A stretch of 64,000 nucleotides of DNA from Acinetobacter corruptisaponis (GTDB lineage Bacteria > Pseudomonadota > Gammaproteobacteria > Pseudomonadales > Moraxellaceae): assembly GCF_030053775.1 (NCBI RefSeq), contig NZ_CP125669.1:2165962-2229961 (forward strand). Reading direction: 5' to 3'. Of the stretch, positions 17,219 to 26,779 are shown piece by piece. The translations under genes were made by a program, and so were the position numbers. Numbering within the stretch: position 1 is the stretch's first letter; each line of letters begins with the position of its first letter. The notes beneath the pieces were generated by a model, which worked only from the letters and a program-made list of their open reading frames with translations, searched no databases and had not been told where the DNA came from.

Positions 17219-18106
17219 TTAAGCCCAAATCACCATAATCGCTGCCACAATCACCAGCCACAAACCCAAATGATCAGTTTTGGCGAGTTTTTCCTTAAAG
17301 AAAAAGGCCGAGATCAGTAGGCTAAATAGAATTTCCACCTGTCCCAAAGTTTTGACAATTGCCACCGTTTGCATACTCATGGCACTAAACCAGCCGACTG
17401 AAGCGAGAAAGCTACAGATACTCACACGTAAGGTTAGGCCAAGACGCTGCCACATTTTATAAAGTGTCTTTCGGCTAAAAATCCCCAGATAGAGTAAAAG
17501 TACAATGCACTGAAAGCTGATCAGGCTACAAAGCACCCATCCTGCACGATGCAGGAATGGCAACATGGTCAGCTCCAGACTGGCTTCCCTCACCAGTAAT
17601 GAAGTGATGGCAAAGCATAATCCACTCCCTAAACCAATCATCAAGGTTTTAAATGGAAGTTCGGTGTGTTGACGGCCTTTACTCAGTAGAAAGACCGCCA
17701 CAGCACCAATCAATACGCCGACCCAGCCCCAGGCGGTTAAGTGTTCCTGTAGGAACAAAATACCAACTAAAGCCGCCAGAATGGCTTCACTTTTAGCCAG
17801 CCCAACGCCAATCGCATAGTTCTTCTGCTGAAACAACTTGACCATTAATGCTGTGGCATAAATCTGGCTAGTGCCTGCAATTACCACATAGAACCAGAAT
17901 TTATGGGAGAAATGAATCTGCGCTGTGACAGGTTGGTGCAGATAGAGAAACGCCAGATAGCCAAAGGCAAAGATGGGCGAAAATAGAAATCGAGCCAGCG
18001 TCGTTCCATAGACATCAACTGTGGTACTGAGTTGTTTTTGAAATGCGTTACGCCATGCCTGCATGAAAGCGGCCATGAGAGTGAATAGAATCCAGGTGAT
18101 TGCCAT
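17219..18106 (-). CDS. DMT-superfamily (EamA) transporter
   Basis: A 295-aa membrane protein with about ten hydrophobic helices in two EamA repeats. The first begins MAITWILFTLMAAFMQAWRN. The conserved segment AIGVGLAKSEAILAALVGILFLQEHL near residue 97-122 is matched in the second half by IVKTLGQVEILFSLLISAFFFKEKL near 247. Typical of drug/metabolite exporters; substrate cannot be inferred. It appears to be monocistronic. Confidence 0.85.
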   Translation of the reverse strand: MAITWILFTLMAAFMQAWRNAFQKQLSTTVDVYGTTLARFLFSPIFAFGYLAFLYLHQPVTAQIHFSHKFWFYVVIAGTSQIYATALMVKLFQQKNYAIGVGLAKSEAILAALVGILFLQEHLTAWGWVGVLIGAVAVFLLSKGRQHTELPFKTLMIGLGSGLCFAITSLLVREASLELTMLPFLHRAGWVLCSLISFQCIVLLLYLGIFSRKTLYKMWQRLGLTLRVSICSFLASVGWFSAMSMQTVAIVKTLGQVEILFSLLISAFFFKEKLAKTDHLGLWLVIVAAIMVIWA

Positions 18107-18278
18107 AGATTGAAACGCAAAATCAAAAAGTGATGGTAATTTACTCTGTTTTAAACAGTTTTTCGATGGTCAATATATCCATTCATGATATTGAACCCTA
18201 AAAATCTGTTTCCCTTATGGACTAAACTGGACAATTTAACTTCACTACATAAAACTGTTAAATTTCAATCTTATTGTT

Positions 18279-18980
18279 TCAAATCACTTGAGGCAATATC
18301 TTTGTACTCTGGTCAACCTTATTGGTATTTTTCTCTTTTATATAAGGGATTTCAAATACTTCAACTTTATTGTGTTGTTTGCCCCAATCACAAGGATGCG
18401 GTATCCGTGCCAGAAAAATCTTCGCATCATCATCTTTTGAAAGCACATTAAAAGTTTCAATTGCCCAATCCTGGGTTTCGCTTTCATCCTGGCTCATAAT
18501 AAACAGCTTATGCTCAGCCCGCCCTAAAACCAGCTTGTTCATATCAAGCAATAACGCTCTTGAATCTTTACGCTGAAACTCACATTCGATAATCCAGACT
18601 GCTTTTCGGATCACCTGAAGCTTTGTATATTTTGACTTGATATTCCTCTTTTTACTGGCTGTATCAAACTCGACCATTTCCGCAATCACAATATCAAACA
18701 GAAATTCAGTTAAGCCGAACATCTGTGCATTGTTATCAACCTGATGATCATTTTTTCGATTCTTGCGATAAAACGCTTGATATTTTTCTATTGAAATTTC
18801 TAATTGAGAGGCTTTCAGCAACGATTTTGCCAAGGTTTCAATCCATACCCGACTACGATTTGCATTACGCAATCGGTCTTCACAGTCAAGTTTTTCCAAC
18901 TCAGAAGCATCACAATATTGAACAGCTTGATTAAATGAATTCTGTATGATGTTTCTTAGGTTATCTGAGTCCATGTTCAA
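18279..18980 (-). CDS. Hypothetical protein, possible PD-(D/E)XK-like domain
   Basis: A 233-aa soluble protein not assigned to a family. The section FLFDIVIAEMVEFDTASK, then VIRKAVWIIECEFQRKDSRALLLDMNKLVLGRA (residues 125-155) has an acidic strand-E-x-E/Q-K arrangement with a following helix that recalls PD-(D/E)XK nuclease folds; this is a weak visual resemblance. The C-terminus includes FLARIPHPCDWGKQH. The ATG at 18974 (two codons in) is an alternative start. It sits 9 bases downstream of the DUF4126 gene and probably shares its transcript. Confidence 0.6.
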   Translation of the reverse strand: MNMDSDNLRNIIQNSFNQAVQYCDASELEKLDCEDRLRNANRSRVWIETLAKSLLKASQLEISIEKYQAFYRKNRKNDHQVDNNAQMFGLTEFLFDIVIAEMVEFDTASKKRNIKSKYTKLQVIRKAVWIIECEFQRKDSRALLLDMNKLVLGRAEHKLFIMSQDESETQDWAIETFNVLSKDDDAKIFLARIPHPCDWGKQHNKVEVFEIPYIKEKNTNKVDQSTKILPQVI

Positions 18981-18989
18981 CCTTTTTCT

Positions 18990-19568
18990 TTAGTAAGCTG
19001 ACTGATCAAGATTATTTTGTCTTTTTTTCTGTACCCAACGTGCGACCACAATCACTAAAACAATCACCAACACCGTAATCAGCACAGGCATAATAAATGC
19101 CAAAATCGACAACAAGACCGAGCCAATCAACTCACCTGTTGCGATTACAAAATTACCGAGTCCACCTGTGGTTGCAGTTGAGACACCACGTGCCGCAACG
19201 GTACTCATTTGCACCACGCCTGCCGTTCCACCACCGACAATAATCGCAGCCGCCAATGTGGCGAACTGAGACATTTCCCCGCTACTGACCGCCATTGTGG
19301 TCAGTGTTCCAGCAACCACTGCCGCAGGCGTGGCGATGGTATCCAAAAGATTATCAACCCAAGGCACATAGTAGGCAGCGATTTCACAGAGAGTGGCAAA
19401 GCCAAGCGCAGCACACACGGCGGGCAATGCCAACCATTCAAAACCTTTTGCTGGTTCATACCATCCCATGAGAGTTGCGATACTCATCACCAACAAAGGA
19501 ACAAAGACTCGAAAACCACAGGCTGCACTTAATCCTACGCCGATACAAAGTCCTAATATTGTTTCCAT
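18990..19568 (-). CDS. DUF4126-domain membrane protein
   Basis: A 192-aa integral membrane protein with four or five helices. METILGLCIGVGLSAACGFRV at the start, YYVPWVDNLLDTIATPAAVVAGTL near 66 and GGGTAGVVQMSTVAARGVS near 112 are DUF4126 hallmarks. The C-terminus is a strong helix (VLITVLVIVLVIVVARW) followed by basic residues. Function is unknown in the literature I know. A terminator hairpin lies just upstream (19631-19658), separating it from the zinc-ribbon gene. Confidence 0.82.
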   Translation of the reverse strand: METILGLCIGVGLSAACGFRVFVPLLVMSIATLMGWYEPAKGFEWLALPAVCAALGFATLCEIAAYYVPWVDNLLDTIATPAAVVAGTLTTMAVSSGEMSQFATLAAAIIVGGGTAGVVQMSTVAARGVSTATTGGLGNFVIATGELIGSVLLSILAFIMPVLITVLVIVLVIVVARWVQKKRQNNLDQSAY

Positions 19569-19630
19569 CTGGGTTTTCCTTATTTTTCCTTGAGGCGTAT
19601 TTCTTGTTATTTCATATTTTAAGGTAACAA

Positions 19631-19658
19631 AAAAGCCCTATCGAGTGACAGGGCTTTT
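19631..19658. terminator. Rho-independent terminator after the zinc-ribbon gene
   Basis: AAAAGCCCT (19631-19639) and AGGGCTTTT (19650-19658) around a 10-base loop. On the minus strand it follows the zinc-ribbon gene, with its T-run at the lower coordinates. Confidence 0.75.
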
Positions 19659-19694
19659 ATTCAAACAGTGGGTAACTATTTGGTATTTTGCGGC

Positions 19695-19838
19695 TTAGGC
19701 ATTCTTACTGTTGAATTGATTGCCAAGGCATTTGGTACACGGAGGTAAACGATCAGTACCAATTTCTAAATAGGTGCGGTGTCCGCATTGGACACAAAAA
19801 TAAAAGCCGATACCAGGTTTTTCGCCAGCTATGACCAT
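19695..19838 (-). CDS. 47-aa zinc-ribbon protein
   Basis: A short gene from ATG 19838 to TAA 19695 with GGAG 9 bases upstream. The protein reads MVIAGEKPGIGFYFCVQCGH, then PPCTKCLGNQF, giving two Cys-x2-Cys knuckles 18 residues apart, a classical treble-clef or zinc-ribbon site. It has its own terminator. Proteins of this kind are common small conserved orphans; the partner is unknown. The codon pattern, RBS and Cys pairs make it real. Confidence 0.8.
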   Translation of the reverse strand: MVIAGEKPGIGFYFCVQCGHRTYLEIGTDRLPPCTKCLGNQFNSKNA

Positions 19839-19947
19839 TTTTGTTCTCCATAGATTTTAGAAATGGTACATATACTATAGCGTGATAACATAGATTAAAG
19901 ATTGTCCTTTCTGACGAATGGTGGTGGCTCTTGGGTTAATTATAGAG

Positions 19948-20706
19948 TTATTTTCTCTCTAATATTTTTCCTTCAGGAGTCACATTAAGATAATTTCCTC
20001 TTGAACTTTCAGAACTTAGTTGCACATCCCAATGATCTCTATGTAATGTATCCATTTTCCATATATGTCCTTTATGATCTATAAATCCATAAGGAGCTTT
20101 ATGGTGACGAATTGGATTAAGTGAATTACACCATGTATTTGGTGGTATAAACTTATAATGACCAGAAGTTGGCAATGGAATATTTGCAGGATAAACCCTT
20201 AGCCATGGATTCAGTAAAATTCCAACATTAGATAGCTTTTCATTTAAGATTAGGTAACCCTTATAATCTATTGGATAACAACAATTTTCATGAGTAAATA
20301 TAGCTTCTTCATGTTTGACTCTAGCTATCTTATATTTACCAAAATCTTTTAAAAAATCCTGAAAGATTAGTTGTGTTGAATCTAATAAAAATCTACAGGG
20401 TTTATCTAATATATTTTCACTATTATTTGAATGAGATAGAATTTTAGCTCGACCTAACTCAGGTACTATGGCGCTACTCCATAAATTTAAGACCCCTGAC
20501 CACTTTTCATCTTCATATAGATTCCATGGATAATTGTTTTGATGTAACTCATATATTTTTTCTGAAATAATTAATTGAATATCTTTTTCATTATTTATAG
20601 TTTCAAATATTCTTACTAAGCTATTTATTATATTATCTTCAATTTGAATAGCATCTTTGTAAGGATAATCAACCAAATAATGTGGACATAATGTAATATC
20701 AGGCAT
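19948..20706 (-). CDS. Putative effector of an ATPase-linked module; C-terminus resembles small toxin nucleases
   Basis: A 252-aa protein overlapping the preceding ATPase gene by 8 bases, so co-translated with it. The N-terminal about 120 residues are of unknown fold (CPHYLVDYPYKD, YPWNLYEDEKWSGVLNLW). The C-terminal about 50 residues read GFIDHKGHIWKMD, then HRDHWDVQLSSES and YLNVTPEGKI. The pattern G-x-I-D-x-x-G-x-x-W, H/E-WDVQ, N-V-x-x-x-G-x-I recalls, from memory, the cores of polymorphic-toxin nuclease domains. Histidines and aspartates in that block could be catalytic. No signal peptide, so it acts inside the cell. Low GC versus acnD. Family assignment is inference. Confidence 0.6.
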   Translation of the reverse strand: MPDITLCPHYLVDYPYKDAIQIEDNIINSLVRIFETINNEKDIQLIISEKIYELHQNNYPWNLYEDEKWSGVLNLWSSAIVPELGRAKILSHSNNSENILDKPCRFLLDSTQLIFQDFLKDFGKYKIARVKHEEAIFTHENCCYPIDYKGYLILNEKLSNVGILLNPWLRVYPANIPLPTSGHYKFIPPNTWCNSLNPIRHHKAPYGFIDHKGHIWKMDTLHRDHWDVQLSSESSRGNYLNVTPEGKILERK

Positions 20707-22015
20707 TTCTTGATTTCACCCTAGCTTTTAAAATTTCTCTAGCAATATTCTCAGATTCATCTAAAAAACCTCTAGGCCATTCAGGAAACATACCTGTCTC
20801 ATCAATTTCAAATTGCTTAATTTGCGTACCATTCTCATCCTGATCAATAAAAACAATATTAATATATTCTTTTAGTAATGGGTTTTCAATTACTCGCAAT
20901 CTAAGCTTATTAATCAATTCCTGACTATGTGTCTCAATAATAAATTTCTTCTTCCCTTTAATAAACATTAAAAATAAATCTGCTAATTTTGATGCACTGG
21001 ATGGATGCAAATGTATTTCTGGTTGTTCTATCAATAATAAATTATCATTATTATTCAGCAACCCTAATAAAATAACTGGTAATACTTGTGAATAACCGAA
21101 CCCTACGTCAGCTAGTGATACTGCTGCATTAGAATCCTTTATTTTCAATCCAATTTGATAAACCATTTCACTAATTTTTTCAGAAGAAATCTCTTGTCCT
21201 AATCCCAATATTGCTATACAACTATGTAGAGCATCTAGTAGTTTCAATTTTTCATTATTAAATTCTACTATTTCATTTTTCTTTGACCATAATACATGAG
21301 CACTATTGGCTCCATTTTCATTGATATCTAAAGCATTGTTAGAATAGTGGATATAAATTCTTTCTGGATTGGCTCTAATAGGACTTAAATATTTTATTTT
21401 TCTTAAATCTTGATAAAAAGTATCCAAAAAAATTTCATCAAATGCAAAATATATAGGAAATACAAAACCTTGATGATCTTTCAATCTAATATTGATCGGC
21501 ATAAAGTTTTTAAATAATGCTTCCAACTTACCATTTGTTTTAATGTCCTTAAATTTTTTATTTTTCTTTACATCAGAAAGAATATTCTTCATATTTTTCG
21601 ACAAAACATTATGACTAATTTTTTTAAAGTCAATTTCAATTTTATTATTCGAATAAATAAATTTACTTAACTTTGGAATATATGAGTCTTCATATTTTTT
21701 ATTCTTAAACTCAAGATCAATATTAGCTAATTCGCCACTTTTCTCAATACCAATTCTATAAGAAATAGCTGCTTGGTTAATCTTAGGAACTCCATAACTA
21801 ATATCTTTTAAACTACTAAACTTTAGATATTTACCTTCAACATTAAGTTCTGAATCATTTTCTTCACTAATTGTCTGTTTTAAAAGTAGTAGACTCTGAA
21901 TTATTGAAGACTTACCACAACTATTACGTCCTAATAATATAGTTAATGGCTTTATTTTTAAATTATCTAGACTTTTAAAAGATTTAAAATTCTCAAGCGA
22001 AAGACTTGTAATCAT
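20699..22015 (-). CDS. AAA-family ATPase with DUF3696-type C-terminus
   Basis: A 438-aa SMC/OLD-like ATPase. SLENFKSFKSLDNLKIKPLTIL leads to Walker A GRNSCGKSSIIQSL (residues 29-42). The signature-like region is SLADVGFGYSQVLPVILLGL near 300, Walker B is LLLIEQPEIHLHPSS near 328, and the H-loop is FIIETHSQELINKL near 355. The final IVFIDQDENGT, IKQFEIDETGMFPEWPRGF is the DUF3696 signature. It lacks a TOPRIM nuclease domain, so it resembles sensor ATPases that control a separate effector. There is no Shine-Dalgarno site before ATG 22015 and a strong terminator lies 16 bases upstream, suggesting low basal expression. Confidence 0.85.
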   Translation of the reverse strand: MITSLSLENFKSFKSLDNLKIKPLTILLGRNSCGKSSIIQSLLLLKQTISEENDSELNVEGKYLKFSSLKDISYGVPKINQAAISYRIGIEKSGELANIDLEFKNKKYEDSYIPKLSKFIYSNNKIEIDFKKISHNVLSKNMKNILSDVKKNKKFKDIKTNGKLEALFKNFMPINIRLKDHQGFVFPIYFAFDEIFLDTFYQDLRKIKYLSPIRANPERIYIHYSNNALDINENGANSAHVLWSKKNEIVEFNNEKLKLLDALHSCIAILGLGQEISSEKISEMVYQIGLKIKDSNAAVSLADVGFGYSQVLPVILLGLLNNNDNLLLIEQPEIHLHPSSASKLADLFLMFIKGKKKFIIETHSQELINKLRLRVIENPLLKEYINIVFIDQDENGTQIKQFEIDETGMFPEWPRGFLDESENIAREILKARVKSRNA

Positions 22016-22030
22016 ATATTTTTTTCATAA

Positions 22031-22062
22031 AAAAATCCCTCTAAAAGAATAGAGGGATTTTT
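22031..22062. terminator. Terminator of the prp operon, directly before the ATPase gene
   Basis: Perfect 12-base arms AAAAATCCCTCT (22031-22042) and AGAGGGATTTTT (22051-22062) around an 8-base loop. It fills most of the 63 bases between the acnD stop and the ATPase ATG. Confidence 0.85.
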
Positions 22063-22078
22063 CAAAAAATACAATATT

Positions 22079-24709
22079 TTACGCCACTTGACCTTCCAAA
22101 AAATCCTGCGCAAAGCGTTGTAATACCCCACCCGCTTCATACACAGACACTTCTTCTTCTGTATCTAGGCGGCAAGTGACAGGCACTTCAAGAATCTCTT
22201 CCTTACCATCCACTGTAGCACGCTCAATCACTAAAGTTAGAGTCGAACGCGGTGCAATATTACCAATCACGCTATACAACTCAGTACCATCTAAACCTAA
22301 TGTTTTACGGTTCACACCAGCTTTAAACTCAAGCGGTAAAACACCCATACCCACCAAGTTAGTACGGTGAATACGCTCAAAACCTTCAGCCACGATCGCT
22401 TCCACACCTGCAAGACGAACACCTTTAGCAGCCCAGTCACGACTTGAACCCTGACCATAATCCGCACCTGCCACAATGATTAATGGTTGCTTACGGTTCA
22501 TGTAGGTTTCAATCGCTTCCCACATACGCATCACTTCGCCTTCTGGCTCTACACGCGCTTTTGAACCTTGTTTAATAGTGCCGTCTGAACGAACCACCAT
22601 TTCATTAAACAATTTCGGGTTGGCAAATGTTGCACGTTGTGCAGTCAAATGATCGCCACGGTGCGTTGCATATGAGTTGAAGTCTTCTTCAGGTACACCC
22701 ATTTTGTGTAGGTATTCACCCGCAGCCGAATCCATCATAATTGCATTGGATGGTGATAAATGGTCAGTGGTAATGTTGTCACCCAAAATCGCAAGCGGAC
22801 GCATGTTGGCTAAGGTACGCGGTGCAGCCAATGCCCCTTCCCAATATGGCGGGCGGCGGATGTAGGTACTCATTGGACGCCAATCATACAATGGGCTTTC
22901 AGCTTCTTCCGTCACACCCAAATCAAACATTGGAATATAGACTTTACGGAATTGTTCAGGCTTCACCGCTTCTTTTACCAGCGCATCAATTTCAGCATCA
23001 GATGGCCAGATGTCTTTCAGGTAAATTGGATTACCATCTTTATCTGTACCGAGTGCATCTTTTTCGATGTCAAAACGAATGGTTCCTGCAATCGCATAAG
23101 CCACAACCAACGGAGGCGATGCCAAGAACGCCTGTTTTGCATATGGATGGATACGGCCATCAAAGTTACGGTTACCTGAAAGTACTGCAGTCGCATACAA
23201 GTCACGATCAATAATTTCTTGTTGAATCACTGGATCAAGCGCACCTGACATACCGTTACAGGTAGTACATGCATACGCCACGATACCAAAACCAAGTTTC
23301 TCTAGGTCTTTCAGTACGCCAGCTTCTTCAAGATACAATGCAGCCGCTTTAGAACCAGGTGCAAAAGACGATTTCACCCAAGGTTTACGCACTAAACCAA
23401 GTTCATTGGCTTTACGTGCCAATAAACCTGCCGCAACGGTATTACGTGGGTTTGAGGTATTGGTACAAGATGTAATCGCCGCGATAATGATCGCACCATC
23501 AGGCATTAAGCCTTCTGCTTCTTGTGCTTTAGCCGCTTCTAAATTTCCTGCAATACCTTTTGCCGCCAAATCAGCCGTAGATACACGTGCATGTGGGTTT
23601 GATGGGCCAGCAATATTACGGGTTACAGTTGAAAGATCGAAACGTAGTACACGTGGGTACTCAGCCTTGATCATATCAGATGCCCAAAGACCGATTTCTT
23701 TCGCGTATTGCTCAACCAATGCCACTTGTGCATCTTCACGACCTGTGAGGCGTAAATAGTCAATGGTGTTTTGGTCGATATAGAACATGGCAGCGGTTGC
23801 ACCATATTCAGGGGTCATATTAGAAATCGTAGCACGGTCACCCACAGACATGCTGTCCGCACCCTCGCCAAAAAACTCTAAATATGCACCAACCACACGC
23901 TCTTTACGCAAGAACTCGGTTAAAGCCAGTACGATATCGGTTGCAGTAATGCCTGCTTGACGCTGACCCACTAGCTCAACACCGATAATGTCTGGCAGGC
24001 GCATCCAGGATGCACGACCAAGCATGACGTTTTCAGCTTCTAAACCACCTACACCCACAGAAATCACGCCAAGCGCATCGGTATGGGGGGTATGTGAATC
24101 TGTACCAACACAGGTATCAGGGAACGCCAAGCCATCACGGTTTTGAATCACTGGAGACATTTTCTCCAAGTTGATCTGATGCATGATGCCGTTGCCCGCA
24201 GGGATCACGTCAACATTTTTAAATGCGGTCTTGGTCCACTCAATAAAGTGGAAACGGTCTTCATTACGGCGATCTTCCACTGCACGGTTTTTCTCAAACG
24301 CATCAGGGTCAAAACCGCCATATTCCACTGCCAATGAGTGGTCTACGATCAATTGAGTCGGCACAACAGGATTGACTTTAGATGGGTCGCCGCCTTTATC
24401 GGCAATCGCATCACGTAGGCCAGCAAGGTCAACCAATGCCGTTTGACCCAAGATGTCGTGACACACCACACGTGCAGGGTACCAAGGAAAATCCATGTCC
24501 TGACGGCGTTCGATCAGTTGCTTTAAATAGTCGGTTAAGTTTTCTGCATCAGCTTTACGCACAAGCTGCTCAGCCAACACTTTAGAGGTGTATGGTAAAG
24601 TTGCATATGCGCCTGGCTGAATATCTTCAACGGCTTGACGCACGTCATAGTATTCGAGCTGGGTATTGCCATTATAATTTGGCAGCGGTTTACGGTATTG
24701 ATTTGTCAT
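22079..24709 (-). CDS. acnD: 2-methylcitrate dehydratase, Fe/S-dependent (AcnD)
   Basis: An 876-aa aconitase-family enzyme of propionate catabolism that dehydrates 2-methylcitrate. Cluster-ligand cysteines lie in ITSCTNTSNP (near 415) and CTTCNGMSG (near 480). CVGTDSHTPHTDALG near 201 and the swivel-domain YGQGSSRDWAAKGVR near 750 are also present. Its position after prpB-prpC, its length and its N-terminus ([14 protein letters not shown]) indicate AcnD rather than AcnA. It overlaps the prpC stop by one base. AcnD systems normally need the isomerase PrpF, which is not in the window. Confidence 0.93.
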   Translation of the reverse strand: MTNQYRKPLPNYNGNTQLEYYDVRQAVEDIQPGAYATLPYTSKVLAEQLVRKADAENLTDYLKQLIERRQDMDFPWYPARVVCHDILGQTALVDLAGLRDAIADKGGDPSKVNPVVPTQLIVDHSLAVEYGGFDPDAFEKNRAVEDRRNEDRFHFIEWTKTAFKNVDVIPAGNGIMHQINLEKMSPVIQNRDGLAFPDTCVGTDSHTPHTDALGVISVGVGGLEAENVMLGRASWMRLPDIIGVELVGQRQAGITATDIVLALTEFLRKERVVGAYLEFFGEGADSMSVGDRATISNMTPEYGATAAMFYIDQNTIDYLRLTGREDAQVALVEQYAKEIGLWASDMIKAEYPRVLRFDLSTVTRNIAGPSNPHARVSTADLAAKGIAGNLEAAKAQEAEGLMPDGAIIIAAITSCTNTSNPRNTVAAGLLARKANELGLVRKPWVKSSFAPGSKAAALYLEEAGVLKDLEKLGFGIVAYACTTCNGMSGALDPVIQQEIIDRDLYATAVLSGNRNFDGRIHPYAKQAFLASPPLVVAYAIAGTIRFDIEKDALGTDKDGNPIYLKDIWPSDAEIDALVKEAVKPEQFRKVYIPMFDLGVTEEAESPLYDWRPMSTYIRRPPYWEGALAAPRTLANMRPLAILGDNITTDHLSPSNAIMMDSAAGEYLHKMGVPEEDFNSYATHRGDHLTAQRATFANPKLFNEMVVRSDGTIKQGSKARVEPEGEVMRMWEAIETYMNRKQPLIIVAGADYGQGSSRDWAAKGVRLAGVEAIVAEGFERIHRTNLVGMGVLPLEFKAGVNRKTLGLDGTELYSVIGNIAPRSTLTLVIERATVDGKEEILEVPVTCRLDTEEEVSVYEAGGVLQRFAQDFLEGQVA

Positions 24710-25866
24710 TAACCACGCTCCGCCAATGGTTTGAATTCTAAGTTTTCAGGGCCAGTATAGTTCGCGCTTGGACGAATGATCTTACCGTCCTGACGTTGTT
24801 CAATTACGTGTGCTGACCAACCTGCTGTACGTGCAATCACAAATAATGGGGTGAACATTGCTGTTGGAACACCCATCAAGTGATAGCTCACCGCACTGAA
24901 CCAGTCAAGGTTCGGGAACATATTCTTCACTTCTTTCATCACTGCTTCTAAACGCTCAGCGATCAAGTACATCTTGGTATTTTCTTGCGCTTCGGCAAGA
25001 TCACGTGCCACTTTCTTGATCACTTCGTTACGTGGATCAGAGATGGTATAAACAGGGTGACCAAAACCGATGATCACTTCTTTTTTCTCAACACGGCTAC
25101 GGATGTCGGCTTCTGCTTCATCGGCATTGTCATAACGTTGTTGAATCACGAATGCAACTTCGTTTGCGCCACCATGCTTTGGACCACGCAGTGCACCGAT
25201 ACCGCCAGTGATGGCTGAGTACATATCTGAACCTGTACCTGCCACAACACGAGAAGTAAATGTAGACGCGTTGAACTCATGCTCTGCATACAGAATCAAA
25301 GAGGTATGCATTGCTTGAATCCATTCTTCAGATGGTACTTCACCATGAAGTAAATGGAGGAAATGTGCAGCAATCGAATCATCATTGGTTTCAACTTCGA
25401 TACGACGACCATTGTTGCTAAAGTGATACCAATACAACAACATTGAACCTAAGCTTGCCATCAATTTATCAGCAATATCTTTTGCACCTGCCTCATTATG
25501 GTCTTCATGTTCTGGGGTTAAACAACCGAGAACTGATACACCAGTACGCATCACATCCATTGGGTGCGCAGATGGTGGAAGTTGTTCAAGTGCGGTTTTC
25601 AATGCTGCTGGCAAACCACGAAGCGCTTTAAGTTTAGCTTTATAGGCTTTGAGTTCAGCTTTATTTGGGAGTTTGCCATGTACAAGTAAGTGAGCGACTT
25701 CTTCAAACTCACTGCCGACTGCAAGATCAAGAATGTCATAACCACGATAGTGTAAGTCATTACCACTACGCCCAACGGTACATAATGCAGTGTTCCCTGC
25801 AACTTGACCACTGAGTGCAACCGATTTCTTTGGCTTAAAGCCTACTGGTGTTTCATTAGAGCTCAT
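24709..25866 (-). CDS. prpC: 2-methylcitrate synthase (PrpC)
   Basis: A 385-aa citrate-synthase-family enzyme condensing propionyl-CoA with oxaloacetate. Catalytic histidine regions are [15 protein letters not shown] (near 195) and [13 protein letters not shown] (near 266), with the aspartate region in [16 protein letters not shown] (near 318). [13 protein letters not shown] near 226 is the family loop. The N-terminus has [23 protein letters not shown], typical of PrpC. RBS AAAGGAC precedes ATG 25866. It lies between prpB (31 bases upstream) and acnD (1-base overlap). Confidence 0.95.
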   Translation of the reverse strand: MSSNETPVGFKPKKSVALSGQVAGNTALCTVGRSGNDLHYRGYDILDLAVGSEFEEVAHLLVHGKLPNKAELKAYKAKLKALRGLPAALKTALEQLPPSAHPMDVMRTGVSVLGCLTPEHEDHNEAGAKDIADKLMASLGSMLLYWYHFSNNGRRIEVETNDDSIAAHFLHLLHGEVPSEEWIQAMHTSLILYAEHEFNASTFTSRVVAGTGSDMYSAITGGIGALRGPKHGGANEVAFVIQQRYDNADEAEADIRSRVEKKEVIIGFGHPVYTISDPRNEVIKKVARDLAEAQENTKMYLIAERLEAVMKEVKNMFPNLDWFSAVSYHLMGVPTAMFTPLFVIARTAGWSAHVIEQRQDGKIIRPSANYTGPENLEFKPLAERG

Positions 25867-25897
25867 AAGATTGTCCTTTTCTATCTATTAAGTTGGG

Positions 25898-26779
25898 TTA
25901 TTTATTTTTTTCAAACGATGCATCAAGATATTGTTCAAACGCATGATAATTAATACGCTCATACAATTCCTGACGGGTTTGCATGGTGTCAACAAGGTTC
26001 TTTTGTGTGCCTTCCTGACGTAAAGTCACATACACATTTTCCGCTGCTTTGTTCATCGCGCGGAATGCTGAAAGTGGGTACAACGCAATGCTCACATCAG
26101 CAGAAGCGAGTTCTTCAGTGGTAAATAATGGCGTAGAACCAAATTCTGTGATGTTTGCTAAAACTGGAACTTTGGTCAGGTCAGCAAATTGCTTATACAT
26201 TGCCAATTCAGTGATTGCTTCAGGGAACAGCATATCTGCACCCGCTTCAATGTATGCACCCGCACGGTCAATGGCAGCCTGTAAACCCTCAACCGCAAGT
26301 GCATCGGTACGCGCCATGATCACAAAGTTTTCATCGGTACGCGCATCGACTGCCGCTTTAATACGATCTACCATTTCTTGTTGTGTTACGATGGCTTTAT
26401 TCGGACGGTGGCCACAACGCTTTGCTCCAACCTGATCTTCGATGTGCATCGCAGCAGCACCAAACTTAATCATTGATTTAGTGGTACGTGCAATATTGAA
26501 TGCTGACGCACCAAAACCTGTATCCACATCAACCAATAAGGGTAAGTCACAGACATCAGTAATACGGCGTACATCAGTCAACACATCATCAAGGTTACTA
26601 ATGCCCAAATCAGGCAACCCCAACGAACCTGCAGCAACCCCACCACCTGACAAATAGATCGCTTTATAGCCCGCACGTTTTGCCAATAACGCATGGTTGG
26701 CATTGATCGCCCCCACCACCTGTAATGGTTTTTCATTTGCGACCGCGTCGCGGAATAGCTGACCAGCAGATTTAGCCAT
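25898..26779 (-). CDS. prpB: 2-methylisocitrate lyase (PrpB)
   Basis: A 293-aa enzyme of the isocitrate lyase/PEP mutase family that splits 2-methylisocitrate into pyruvate and succinate. I start at ATG 26779 ([13 protein letters not shown]) because AAGGAG lies 8 bases upstream; a longer frame from 26836 has no support. Motifs are [30 protein letters not shown] near 82, and the active-site KRCGHRPNK near 120. The RBS and first codons overlap the end of gntR by 8 bases, tying regulator and enzymes into one operon. Confidence 0.95.
   Translation of the reverse strand: MAKSAGQLFRDAVANEKPLQVVGAINANHALLAKRAGYKAIYLSGGGVAAGSLGLPDLGISNLDDVLTDVRRITDVCDLPLLVDVDTGFGASAFNIARTTKSMIKFGAAAMHIEDQVGAKRCGHRPNKAIVTQQEMVDRIKAAVDARTDENFVIMARTDALAVEGLQAAIDRAGAYIEAGADMLFPEAITELAMYKQFADLTKVPVLANITEFGSTPLFTTEELASADVSIALYPLSAFRAMNKAAENVYVTLRQEGTQKNLVDTMQTRQELYERINYHAFEQYLDASFEKNK

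Noticed and set aside
22822..23214. 130-codon open frame on the plus strand opposite acnD
   Set aside because: Lies wholly inside acnD, with no ribosome site and no recognisable protein features; a shadow of acnD codon usage.
26049..26435. 128-codon plus-strand frame
   Set aside because: Antisense to prpB; composition mirrors prpB codons.
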